Source: an uncultured Clostridia bacterium
GTDB lineage: Bacteria; Bacillota; Clostridia; Christensenellales; CAG-138
NCBI GenBank assembly: GCA_947304365.1
Contig: CAMZAY010000046.1
Span: 1 to 7,500, forward strand
Reading direction: 5' to 3'
DNA: 7,500 bases
Part shown: in pieces, positions 1 through 6,078 of the stretch
Position numbering within the stretch: position 1 is the stretch's first letter
Layout: each line of letters starts with the position of its first letter
Notes under the pieces: generated by a model
What the model was told of the DNA's origin: nothing
The model's input: the letters and a program-made list of their open reading frames with translations, nothing else
The model's database searches: none
Position numbers and translations under genes: made by a program

Positions 1-2084
1 TCCCGAACCTTTTGGTAAACGGCTCCAACGGCATAGCCGTCGGCATGGCGACGAACATCCCCCCGCACAACCTGGGCGAAACGATCGACGCCGTCGTCGC
101 AATGATCGATAACCCCGATATCTCGATCGACGAGCTGATGAATTTCATACCCGGTCCCGATTTCCCCACGGGCGGCGTCATAATGGGCGACGCGGGCATT
201 CGCCATGCGTATTTCACCGGCCGCGGCAGGCTGATCGTCCGCGCGCGCACCGAGATAGAGCCCATGAAGAACGACCGCAGCCGCATAGTCGTTACCGAGA
301 TACCGTATATGGTCAATAAGGCGAGGCTCGTCGAGAAGATCGCCGAGCTCGTGCATGAAAAGAAGATCGACGGCATCTCCGATCTGAGAGACGAAAGCTC
401 CCGCGCGGGCATGAGGATAGTCATAGAGCTCAAGAAGGACGTCAACGCGAACGTGATCCTCAACAGGCTCTACAAGCACACCCAGATGCAGGACACCTTC
501 GGCGTTATTATGCTCGCCCTTGTCGACGGCGAACCGAAGGTACTGAACCTCAGGGAAATGCTCTATTACTATCTCGAGCATCAGAAGACGGTCGTCACCA
601 GAAGGACGAAGTACGATCTCGAAAAGGCGGAGGAACGCCTCCATATCATCGAGGGTCTGTTGAAGGCGCTCGACAATATCGACGAGGTGATTGCCACGAT
701 CAAGGCGTCGCCTAACGTGGGCGAGGCAAGAACGAATTTGATGGAGCGCTTCGGCTTCTCAGAAAAGCAGGCGCAGGCGATACTCGATATGCGCCTCCAG
801 CGCCTCACCGGCCTTGAGCGCGAGAAGCTCCAGAACGAGGAAAAGGAGCTTGCCGCAAAGGTGGAGTATTACAAGCAGATACTCGCGGACGAAAAGCTGC
901 TGCTCTCGATCATCAAGAACGAGATACTCGATATAAAGGCGCGCTATGCCGACGCAAGGCGTACCGAGATCACCCAGGTGATCGAGGATATCGACATGGA
1001 CGACGTCATCCAGGAGGAGGATATGGCGGTCACGCTGACGCGCCTCGGCTATATCAAGCGCATAAACGAGGATACCTACCGCACCCAGCATAAGGGCGGC
1101 GTGGGCGTCTCCGGTCACACCACCAGGGAGGAGGATTTCGTTAGGGATATCTTCGTCACCTCCACCCATTCGCACATACTGTTCTTCACCAACACCGGCC
1201 GCGCGTTCCGCATAAAGTGCTACGTTATACCGGAGGCGGGGCGCACCGCGAAGGGCACCGCGATAGTGAACCTCCTGCAGCTCAAAAACGGCGAGAAAGT
1301 CGCCGCCGCCTTCCCCGTCAACGAATACACCAACGGCGGCAAATACCTCGTCATGGCTACGAAGCAGGGCGTTATAAAGAAGACCGCCATCAAGGATTTC
1401 GACAATATGCATAAGGGCGGCATAATCGCCCTCGGCTTAAGGGAGGACGACGAGCTCATCGGCGTGCAGCTCACCAGCGGCGAGGACGATATCATGATCG
1501 GCACCGCGAGCGGCATGAGCATCCGCTTCCATGAGGACGACGTAAGGCCCATGGGCAGAACGGCGACCGGCGTCCGCGCGATAAAGCTCGACGAAGGGGA
1601 CGAGGTCATCGATATGACCAAGGTCGAAAAGGGCTGCTACGTACTTGCCATCACGGAGCGCGGACTCGGCAAGCGCACGGAGGAGGCGGAGTACGGCACC
1701 CAGTCGAGGGGCGGCAAGGGCGTTAAGACCCTGAAGCTCACCGAAAAGACGGGCAAGCTCGTTTGCCTCAGGATGTGCACCGACGAGGAGGATATAATGC
1801 TCGTCCGCGACGACGGCGTAATCATCCGCGTGCCCGCAAAGGATATCAGCGTCATTTCAAGGAACACGCAGGGCGTCCGCCTGATGCGCGTCGACGACGA
1901 ACACCGCGTGGTAAGTATCGCCCGCGCTCCCCATAACGAGGAGGAAGCCTTTGAAAAGGCGGCGCAGGAGCATGATCTGGAGGCGGCGAACCGCCCGGCG
2001 GCGCCCGCGGCGCCCGATGCTTCCGAACCGGATGAAGCGCCGGAGGACCTCGATTTCACCGAGGTCGAACCCGAAGAAGAATAA
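1..2084 (+). CDS. gyrA: DNA gyrase subunit A, 5'-truncated by the window edge
   Basis: This is the breakage-reunion subunit of gyrase, the A2B2 type II topoisomerase that adds negative supercoils using ATP. The first full codon is at base 3 and the frame is open from the edge. It enters at PNLLVNGSNGIAVGMATNIPP, near residue 165 of full-length family members, so the catalytic tyrosine and the quinolone-resistance region lie upstream. The TTG at 12 is an internal Leu codon, not a start. Next come the tower domain (EIPYMVNKARLVEKI), the long coiled-coil arm and C-gate (GFSEKQAQAILDMRLQRLTG, about 750-810), and then a six-bladed beta-pinwheel from about 1047 to 1920. Within it, QSRGGKG at 1701-1721 is the GyrA box that separates gyrase from ParC; the usual second residue is Arg and here it is Ser. 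The protein ends in an Ala/Pro-rich, then acidic tail (EPEEE). The family call is very secure. Confidence 0.97.
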   Translation, partial: PNLLVNGSNGIAVGMATNIPPHNLGETIDAVVAMIDNPDISIDELMNFIPGPDFPTGGVIMGDAGIRHAYFTGRGRLIVRARTEIEPMKNDRSRIVVTEIPYMVNKARLVEKIAELVHEKKIDGISDLRDESSRAGMRIVIELKKDVNANVILNRLYKHTQMQDTFGVIMLALVDGEPKVLNLREMLYYYLEHQKTVVTRRTKYDLEKAEERLHIIEGLLKALDNIDEVIATIKASPNVGEARTNLMERFGFSEKQAQAILDMRLQRLTGLEREKLQNEEKELAAKVEYYKQILADEKLLLSIIKNEILDIKARYADARRTEITQVIEDIDMDDVIQEEDMAVTLTRLGYIKRINEDTYRTQHKGGVGVSGHTTREEDFVRDIFVTSTHSHILFFTNTGRAFRIKCYVIPEAGRTAKGTAIVNLLQLKNGEKVAAAFPVNEYTNGGKYLVMATKQGVIKKTAIKDFDNMHKGGIIALGLREDDELIGVQLTSGEDDIMIGTASGMSIRFHEDDVRPMGRTATGVRAIKLDEGDEVIDMTKVEKGCYVLAITERGLGKRTEEAEYGTQSRGGKGVKTLKLTEKTGKLVCLRMCTDEEDIMLVRDDGVIIRVPAKDISVISRNTQGVRLMRVDDEHRVVSIARAPHNEEEAFEKAAQEHDLEAANRPAAPAAPDASEPDEAPEDLDFTEVEPEEE

Positions 2085-2092
2085 CTCCGATC

Positions 2093-2130
2093 CGTCGCCT
2101 CCCCTTTGATAAAGGGGAGGCGGCGTTTCT
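2093..2130 (+). terminator. Hairpin terminator after gyrA
   Basis: Nine bases after the gyrA stop, CGCCTCCCCTTT (2096-2107) pairs perfectly with AAAGGGGAGGCG (2111-2122) around a 3-nt loop, GAT. Three further pairs at the base, one of them G-U, extend it to about 15 bp. It is followed by a short T-rich run, TTTCT (2126-2130). The stem is strong but the T tract is weak, so partial read-through into cca is likely, and I see no convincing separate cca promoter. Confidence 0.7.
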
Positions 2131-2142
2131 GACGAAACGGAA
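2114..2142 (+). promoter_or_regulatory. Candidate hairpin-bridged ribosome binding site of cca
   Basis: The bases directly before the cca ATG carry no good Shine-Dalgarno sequence. The nearest strong one is GGGGAGG at 2114-2120, 22 nt upstream, which is too far when unfolded. Between them CGTTTC (2124-2129) and GAAACG (2134-2139) form a perfect 6-bp stem with a TGAC tetraloop. Folding it leaves only 6 unpaired bases between GGGGAGG and ATG, a normal spacing. GGGGAGG also lies in the 3' arm of the preceding terminator stem, so the two folds would compete for it. The pairing is visible in the sequence; the function is inference. Confidence 0.35.
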
Positions 2143-3513
2143 ATGGAATTCAAATTCGATCCCGAACTGAATACATTAGCCCGGCTCGTACGCGAAAGAG
2201 GCTGCGAGCTCTTTGTCGTGGGCGGGCACGTGCGGAACACCCTTTTGGGGTTCAGGATATCCGATACCGATATCACGAGCGCGTTGACGCCGGGCGAGAT
2301 GACCGGGCTCTGTGAGAAGGCGGGCTTCAAGGTTGTGCCGAAGGGCGTCGATTTCGGCATGGTGGAGATCCATATCGGCGATAAAAGCTATGAGCATACC
2401 ACCTTCCGCGCCGATTCCTACGGCGAGGGCGGGAGCCACAGACCGCAGTCCGTCGCGTTCTCCAAAGCCCCGGAGGAGGACGCCTTCCGCCGCGATTTCA
2501 CAGTAAACGCGCTGTACGCTTCGGTGCTCACGGGCGAGCTGATCGACCCGACGGGCGGACTTGGCGACATTGAAAAGAGGCTGATCCGCACCACCACGCC
2601 CGACCCGGAAACCATACTCAAGGACGACGGGCTGAGGATCATGCGCCTCTGCCGGTTTGCGGCGGAGCTCGGCTTCGATATCGAGGAAAAGACTTTCGCC
2701 GCCGCCAAAAAATGCGCGCCGCTCCTTGCGGATATCTCGGCGGAGCGCGTGCGGGACGAGCTTATAAAGATACTCATGGCCGACGCGAAATATGGGCTGC
2801 CCGCACAGGAGAGCGTGCTTCGCGGGCTTGAGCTGATGGACGAGGTCGGCGCGCTCGACGTGATACTGCCCGAGCTTGCAAGGTGCCGCGGCGTCGGGCA
2901 GAGCCCGAAATATCATAAGTACCCCGTGCTCGAGCATATCTTTCAAACCGTTTCAATGTCGGAGCCGGAGCTTACGCTTCGCCTCGCATGCCTGCTTCAC
3001 GACGCGGGCAAGCCCGCCGCGCTTGAAAAAAACGGCAATATGCACGGGCACGACGTGATAAGCGAGGATATCTCGCGGGAGGTGTTTCGCCGTCTGCGCT
3101 TCGATAACGAAACGGCGGAGGAAGCGGCGTGGCTCGTCCGCAGGCATATGTTCGATCTGGACGGCAGGGCGAAGGAGCCCACGCTTAAAAAGCGCTTCGC
3201 CGAATGGGGAGAAGCCCGCGTGAACGCCCTTGCAGCGATAAGGGAGGCGGATTTCAGAGGCTCCGTCGGGGAGCGCATAACTGTCAAAACCGCCGAACGC
3301 TGGCGGCGCGTGCTCGGGGAAATGAAGGCAAAACGTACCCCGTTTTCGGAAAATGAGCTCAACTGCACCGGGCGCGACATAATGGAGTGGCTTTCGCTCC
3401 CGCCGTCGCCGAGGATTGGCGAGATAAAGCGCGCGCTGTTCATGCACTGCGCCGTCCGCCCGCAGGACAACACATACGAAAAGCTTAGGGAAACAGCCCG
3501 GGATATGAAATAA
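2143..3513 (+). CDS. cca: CCA tRNA nucleotidyltransferase with HD domain
   Basis: This cytoplasmic class II nucleotidyltransferase adds or repairs the 3'-CCA of tRNAs from CTP and ATP. The 456-aa protein carries the family signatures in order. GGHVRNTLLG (27-36) is the G-G-x-V-R loop, and DTD (41-43) supplies the two metal-binding aspartates. TTFR precedes the flexible loop, RRDFTVNAL is at 116-124, and DGLRIMRLCRFAAELGF is the nucleotide-recognition motif, followed by ISAERVRDEL. The C-terminal half holds an HD phosphohydrolase-type domain with LLHDAGK (H286, D287) and later RRHMF. The length suits the HD-containing clostridial type; the Bacillus enzyme is shorter and lacks HD. The usual Asp after VR is Asn here. 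ATG 2143 is the only start, because an in-frame stop lies at 2110. The gene is 58 nt after gyrA, beyond a terminator. The HD part could give 2',3'-cyclic phosphodiesterase or phosphatase activity, which is unproven. A poly(A) polymerase role is less likely. Confidence 0.93.
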   Translation: MEFKFDPELNTLARLVRERGCELFVVGGHVRNTLLGFRISDTDITSALTPGEMTGLCEKAGFKVVPKGVDFGMVEIHIGDKSYEHTTFRADSYGEGGSHRPQSVAFSKAPEEDAFRRDFTVNALYASVLTGELIDPTGGLGDIEKRLIRTTTPDPETILKDDGLRIMRLCRFAAELGFDIEEKTFAAAKKCAPLLADISAERVRDELIKILMADAKYGLPAQESVLRGLELMDEVGALDVILPELARCRGVGQSPKYHKYPVLEHIFQTVSMSEPELTLRLACLLHDAGKPAALEKNGNMHGHDVISEDISREVFRRLRFDNETAEEAAWLVRRHMFDLDGRAKEPTLKKRFAEWGEARVNALAAIREADFRGSVGERITVKTAERWRRVLGEMKAKRTPFSENELNCTGRDIMEWLSLPPSPRIGEIKRALFMHCAVRPQDNTYEKLRETARDMK

Positions 3514-3689
3514 AAAAGAGCCCTCGAAAGGGAGCATTCATTTAAGGGGAAGCAGGTTTCAGCCTGAAAAAGCCAACGTATAAAAAGAGATCCGGGGATA
3601 GCTCATATCCCCGGATATTTCTTTTGTATTTCGGCTGAAAACCGTGTGGCTGTATTTCGTTAAGTGAACGCGTCCAAAAGGCTCTTTTT
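3513..3689. repeat. Nested quasi-palindromic intergenic element, possible MITE-like insertion
   Basis: Four inverted-repeat pairs share almost one centre (about 3598-3603). They are AAAAAGAGCC (3513-3522) with GGCTCTTTTT (3680-3689); TTCATTTAA (3537-3545) with TTAAGTGAA (3660-3668), one G-U pair; TTTCAGCC-t-GAAA (3557-3569) with TTTCGGCTGAAA (3629-3640), one bulge; and ATCCGGGGATA (3590-3600) with TATCCCCGGAT (3606-3616). A direct repeat, AAAGG, occurs at 3527-3531 and 3677-3681. Removing 3532-3681 would leave a compact terminator: a 10-bp stem AAAAAGAGCC/GGCTCTTTTT with a 7-nt loop. This fits a ~145-bp element inserted in a terminator loop with 5-bp target duplication. The repeats are directly visible; the insertion history is inferred. 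The left end overlaps the cca stop codon by one base. Confidence 0.45.
3582..3624. terminator. Bidirectional terminator between convergent genes
   Basis: A perfect 11-bp stem, ATCCGGGGATA (3590-3600) with TATCCCCGGAT (3606-3616), has a 5-nt loop, GCTCA. On the plus strand it is followed by ATTTCTTTT, and on the minus strand by CTCTTTTTA (complement of 3581-3589). It can therefore end transcripts of both cca (+) and the leftward secreted-protein gene (-). It forms the core of the larger palindrome around it. Confidence 0.8.
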
Positions 3690-3700
3690 CTGTTGCCGGA

Positions 3701-4840
3701 TCAGTTGATGCCCATCGACATCCTGAGTATGAGCAGGGCGTCTGCCGCAGTGATATCGCCGTCGCCGTCGACGTCGGCCTGTTCGATCTGCTCGGGCGTA
3801 AGCTCCTGCATATCCATTGATGCGCGCAGCGCGATGAGCGCGTCAGCCGCGGTGACTTCACCGTCGCCGTCAACGTCGCCGCCGCCGCTGGCCGAGTAGA
3901 TAGTGTAAACGTTAAGGTTCTCCGTTATGCAGCTCAGATCATGATCCCAACCGACGAATACATAGCCGGGATGAACAGGGGGCGTGGGCGGTTCAACGGG
4001 ACTTCCGTAAGGAACGGTTTTCGTCTTGATAAGCGTACCGTCAATGCTGTCGTAGAATTTGACGAAGAAGTTCCTGGGGATGTAGTTCGCGGTAATGGTG
4101 GTGGGCCCGGAGATATAAGGAGGAGTGGAAGGATTCCAGCCGGAGAAGGAATAGCCCTCTACCTGCGGTACCTCCGAAGAACTGGGATACGTGGGCTGAT
4201 AGCCGGCATGGACGCTCTGGGTCAGGAAGACCTCGCCCGTAACGCCGCAGACGAAGTCGACGTCATAATAGGTATCCGAATAGTACCCGAGCCACTGCTC
4301 GACCTTTGACTTAAGACCGTTATAGTTGGTCGAGCCGGCAATGATGTCGATGACAATGCCCTCGCTGTTGACGATGATCGTCTGCGGAAGGAAATTGTAA
4401 TAGGAGAAAGCCTGGGTGAAAACGGATTCGAGTTTGACGTTGATATAGGTGTAACCCATGCTCTGGAGATAGTTGTAATCCTGAGCATATGTGGCGCCGA
4501 TCCACGTTGTGCAGACGCCGACGACAAGCACGCCGCGATCCTGATATTCCTCATGTATCTGCTGGAACGCAGGCATTTCGCTGGTGCACGGACCGCACAT
4601 AGCGTCCCATGCGTTGATGACTATGACGGTATTCGCCGCAAAATCCGCCGCGGTGAGGAAATCGGTGGTGGAAGCCTGACCGCCGGCAGTGATATAAGGG
4701 GCGTTAACGTCTGAAATATCCATACCGACAGGCAGCGCCCTTGTTTCACCGGCAGCCGGGACTTCCGTCTCCCGTGCGTAAACAGGTACAATAACTGCAA
4801 GCATCAAAGCGACAAGAGCCAAAGCTAAAATGCGTTTCAT
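3701..4840 (-). CDS. Secreted thioredoxin-like protein with InlB-type repeats and dockerin
   Basis: The predicted protein is 379 aa and exported. Residues 1-22 form a Sec signal peptide (MKR, a hydrophobic core, likely cleavage after VYA) with no lipobox cysteine. Residues about 36-185 are a TlpA/ResA-like thioredoxin fold: NAWDAMCGPC puts the CxxC site at C82-C85, and FLPQTIIVNSEG gives the cis-proline P152 and its beta strand. Two InlB/Listeria-Bacteroides-type B repeats follow (about 194-253 and 259-315), each ending in a GYxFxGW signature. A GGG hinge leads to a type I dockerin-like region (322-379) with two calcium loops, D322-D324-D326-D333 and D356-D358-D360-D367. The start was chosen by the AGGAGG 7 nt upstream and the signal peptide; the frame opens 13 codons earlier but without support. 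It probably acts as an extracellular thiol-disulfide protein held by a cohesin or the cell surface. Substrate and partner are unknown, and no cohesin or CcdA gene is in view. Confidence 0.88.
   Translation of the reverse strand: MKRILALALVALMLAVIVPVYARETEVPAAGETRALPVGMDISDVNAPYITAGGQASTTDFLTAADFAANTVIVINAWDAMCGPCTSEMPAFQQIHEEYQDRGVLVVGVCTTWIGATYAQDYNYLQSMGYTYINVKLESVFTQAFSYYNFLPQTIIVNSEGIVIDIIAGSTNYNGLKSKVEQWLGYYSDTYYDVDFVCGVTGEVFLTQSVHAGYQPTYPSSSEVPQVEGYSFSGWNPSTPPYISGPTTITANYIPRNFFVKFYDSIDGTLIKTKTVPYGSPVEPPTPPVHPGYVFVGWDHDLSCITENLNVYTIYSASGGGDVDGDGEVTAADALIALRASMDMQELTPEQIEQADVDGDGDITAADALLILRMSMGIN
3740..3878 (-). repeat. Dockerin duplicated calcium-loop segments
   Basis: Within the dockerin coding part, 3740-3776 and 3842-3878 are direct repeats offset by 102 bp (34 codons), differing at only a few mostly synonymous positions. 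They encode the two loops DVDGDGEVTAAD and DVDGDGDITAAD. This is the internal duplication typical of dockerins; positions 10-11 of both loops are Ala-Ala. Confidence 0.8.
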
Positions 4841-4847
4841 AATAAAT

Positions 4848-4853
4848 CCTCCT
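4848..4853 (-). promoter_or_regulatory. Ribosome binding site fixing the start of the thioredoxin-dockerin gene
   Basis: The minus strand reads AGGAGG, 7 nt before the ATG whose first base is 4840. This perfect Shine-Dalgarno sequence selects the MKRILALAL start over the upstream in-frame ATG at 4879, which would bury the signal peptide behind a charged 13-residue extension and lies at the predicted transcription start. Confidence 0.9.
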
Positions 4854-4869
4854 TGGAAAGAATCGTCCC

Positions 4870-4913
4870 TTGCGGACAATATACATTATAACATTTCAAC
4901 GTGCGGTCCGCAA
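4870..4913. repeat. 8-bp inverted repeat bracketing the leftward promoter
   Basis: TTGCGGAC (4870-4877) and GTCCGCAA (4906-4913) are perfect reverse complements separated by 28 bp. One arm overlaps the -35 box of the leftward promoter; the other falls at the predicted transcription start. The centre-to-centre distance of 36 bp is about 3.4 helical turns. It could be a two-half-site operator, but chance cannot be excluded. Confidence 0.4.
4885..4913 (-). promoter_or_regulatory. Sigma-A-type promoter of the thioredoxin-dockerin gene
   Basis: On the minus strand a perfect -10 TATAAT (4890-4885) lies 17 nt from a -35 TTGCGG (4913-4908), which matches the first three bases of TTGACA. Transcription would begin near 4878 and give a leader of about 38 nt. 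The -35 box is one arm of an 8-bp inverted repeat, so the promoter may be under repressor or activator control. Confidence 0.7.
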
Positions 4914-4954
4914 TATCGTTAAGGCTTTTTTTTACATTATTTTTATGGATTGTT

Positions 4955-4983
4955 TTGCCATAATCGGAGTTTTATGCTATAAT
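4955..4983 (+). promoter_or_regulatory. Strong sigma-A-type promoter for the transporter operon
   Basis: The -35 TTGCCA (4955-4960) matches five of six consensus bases. A 17-nt spacer leads to a perfect -10 TATAAT (4978-4983), preceded by TGC, an extended -10. Transcription would start near 4990, about 40 nt before the transporter ATG. The AT-rich run just upstream (4924-4944, with T8) could act as an UP-like element. It is the strongest promoter match I found in the window. Confidence 0.85.
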
Positions 4984-4999
4984 CGTTAAAAATCATGCA

Positions 5000-5029
5000 T
5001 GCGGCCGCGCGCCGCGCACAGGTAGAACG
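5000..5029 (+). promoter_or_regulatory. GC-rich leader and weak ribosome site of the transporter gene
   Basis: The leader switches abruptly from AT-rich promoter DNA to a GC-only block (5001-5017). GCGGC (5001-5005) can pair with GCCGC (5011-5015) around a CGCGC loop. The only Shine-Dalgarno candidate is AGGTAG (5020-5025), 4 nt before the ATG at 5030 and directly after this hairpin. Structure plus a poor ribosome site suggests modest translation despite the strong promoter; this is inference. Confidence 0.4.
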
Positions 5030-6067
5030 ATGTTCGATACTCTTCTTCACTCCTTTGCCGCAGTTGCGATAGTCATGGCTATAGTCGCCATAGGCTGGCT
5101 TTTCGCGCACAAGGGCTACATAAAGCGGGAGCATAAGGGCCTGATGACCAAGCTCATAATCAACGCCGGCATGCCCGCGCTCGTTATGAGCAATATTCTC
5201 GGTTCGCTCAAGCTCGAGAACATGGGCAATCCGCTCGTACTTATTGGCATACCCGTGCTCTCCATGGCGACGACGCTCGTTATCGGCATTATACTCGCGG
5301 CGATAGTCAAGCCCTCGCCCGTAAGGCGCGGCGGGTTCATCGTCATGTGCGCGTTCTCGAACTCGATATTCGTCGGGCTCCCCATGAACCGCGGGCTTTT
5401 CGGTGATCAGGCGATACCGTACGTGATGCTCTTTTACATGGTGAACACCACGTTTTTCTGGACGGTCGGCAATTATCTTATCAATAAAAGCGGCGAAGCG
5501 GGACGCGGCGAAAAAACGAAGTTCGATCTCAAAACGGGCTTGAAGAAGCTCCTCTCGCCGCCCCTCATTGCGCTCGCGATAGCGATACCGCTCCTTGTGA
5601 TAAAATACAAGCTCAAGCAGAGCCCCGCGTTCCTCGAGGCGTTCTATTCCTGGGGGCCTCATTCCACGGTGCTTCTCGTAAAGGAGTCGTTCCTGAAGAT
5701 GTGCGGGTACGTCGGCAATATCGTGACGCCGCTCGCGCTGCTCTATATCGGCTCCGCGCTGCACGAATACGGCTTCAAGTCATTGAAACCCGATAAGGAC
5801 ATGATCGCCGCGATCGCGGTGCGCTTCATACTCGCTCCGGCGACGATGCTGATACTGTGCAAGCTCATGAAGGTCGGCGGGGTCGGCTCCGGCGTGTTCG
5901 TTGTGGAGGCGGCTATGCCCGTAATGACGCAGGCGGTCGTGCTTGCCGCGTCCTGCGACGCGGACGAAAGCTTCGTCGCCGCGGGCATGTGCCTGACGAC
6001 GCTCGGCTGCTTCGTGCTCGTGCCGCTCCTCATGCTGATAATGCGGCTCATGGGGCTTATCGCCTGA
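5030..6067 (+). CDS. AEC-family (auxin efflux carrier-like) membrane transporter
   Basis: The 345-aa protein is a polytopic inner-membrane secondary transporter of the AEC/Mem_trans family. I count about ten hydrophobic segments, roughly at residues 7-26, 40-58, 68-93, 102-121, 128-151, 176-193, 225-244, 258-279, 287-308 and 318-341, with a charged cytoplasmic loop at 152-173 between the two five-helix halves. Family signatures are INAGMPALV in segment 2, AFSNSIFVGLP (108-118) in segment 4 and EAAMPVMTQAVVLA (293-306) in segment 9. It is slightly longer than many bacterial members because of a loop at about 195-222. Characterised relatives move organic acids such as malate or malonate, or auxin in plants; the substrate here cannot be told from sequence. 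The promoter at 4955-4983 sits just upstream, and the lipoprotein gene follows after 11 nt, so the two are probably co-transcribed. Confidence 0.9.
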   Translation: MFDTLLHSFAAVAIVMAIVAIGWLFAHKGYIKREHKGLMTKLIINAGMPALVMSNILGSLKLENMGNPLVLIGIPVLSMATTLVIGIILAAIVKPSPVRRGGFIVMCAFSNSIFVGLPMNRGLFGDQAIPYVMLFYMVNTTFFWTVGNYLINKSGEAGRGEKTKFDLKTGLKKLLSPPLIALAIAIPLLVIKYKLKQSPAFLEAFYSWGPHSTVLLVKESFLKMCGYVGNIVTPLALLYIGSALHEYGFKSLKPDKDMIAAIAVRFILAPATMLILCKLMKVGGVGSGVFVVEAAMPVMTQAVVLAASCDADESFVAAGMCLTTLGCFVLVPLLMLIMRLMGLIA

Positions 6068-6078
6068 AAGGAAAGGCT

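Noticed and set aside
759..1412. 217-codon minus-strand open frame within gyrA
   Set aside because: Shadow of the gyrA C-gate and pinwheel coding sequence; no start context or domain.
2176..2946. 256-codon minus-strand open frame within cca
   Set aside because: cca carries all family motifs in the plus strand; the antisense product is Arg/His-rich with no domain pattern.
3557..3640. Possible riboswitch or small RNA in the cca downstream region
   Set aside because: The pairing is explained by nested inverted repeats and a terminator; it sits downstream of both convergent genes, where a riboswitch has nothing to control.
3761..3881. Short GTCGCC/GTCGAC-type repeats as a CRISPR or microsatellite
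   Set aside because: They are codons of the Asp/Gly-rich dockerin calcium loops, only two copies in frame, with no spacer pattern.
3941..4309. 122-codon plus-strand open frame opposite the secreted protein gene
   Set aside because: Antisense to the InlB-repeat region, Gly/Arg-rich, without a ribosome site or family resemblance.
4838..4879. Upstream ATG (4879) as the start of the thioredoxin-dockerin gene
   Set aside because: It lies at the predicted transcription start, has no Shine-Dalgarno sequence and would put charged residues before the signal peptide; AGGAGG supports 4840.
5857..6078. N-terminal extension of the lipoprotein into the transporter gene
   Set aside because: It is out of frame with the transporter, Arg-rich, and would hide the lipoprotein signal that begins at 6079 after a good ribosome site.
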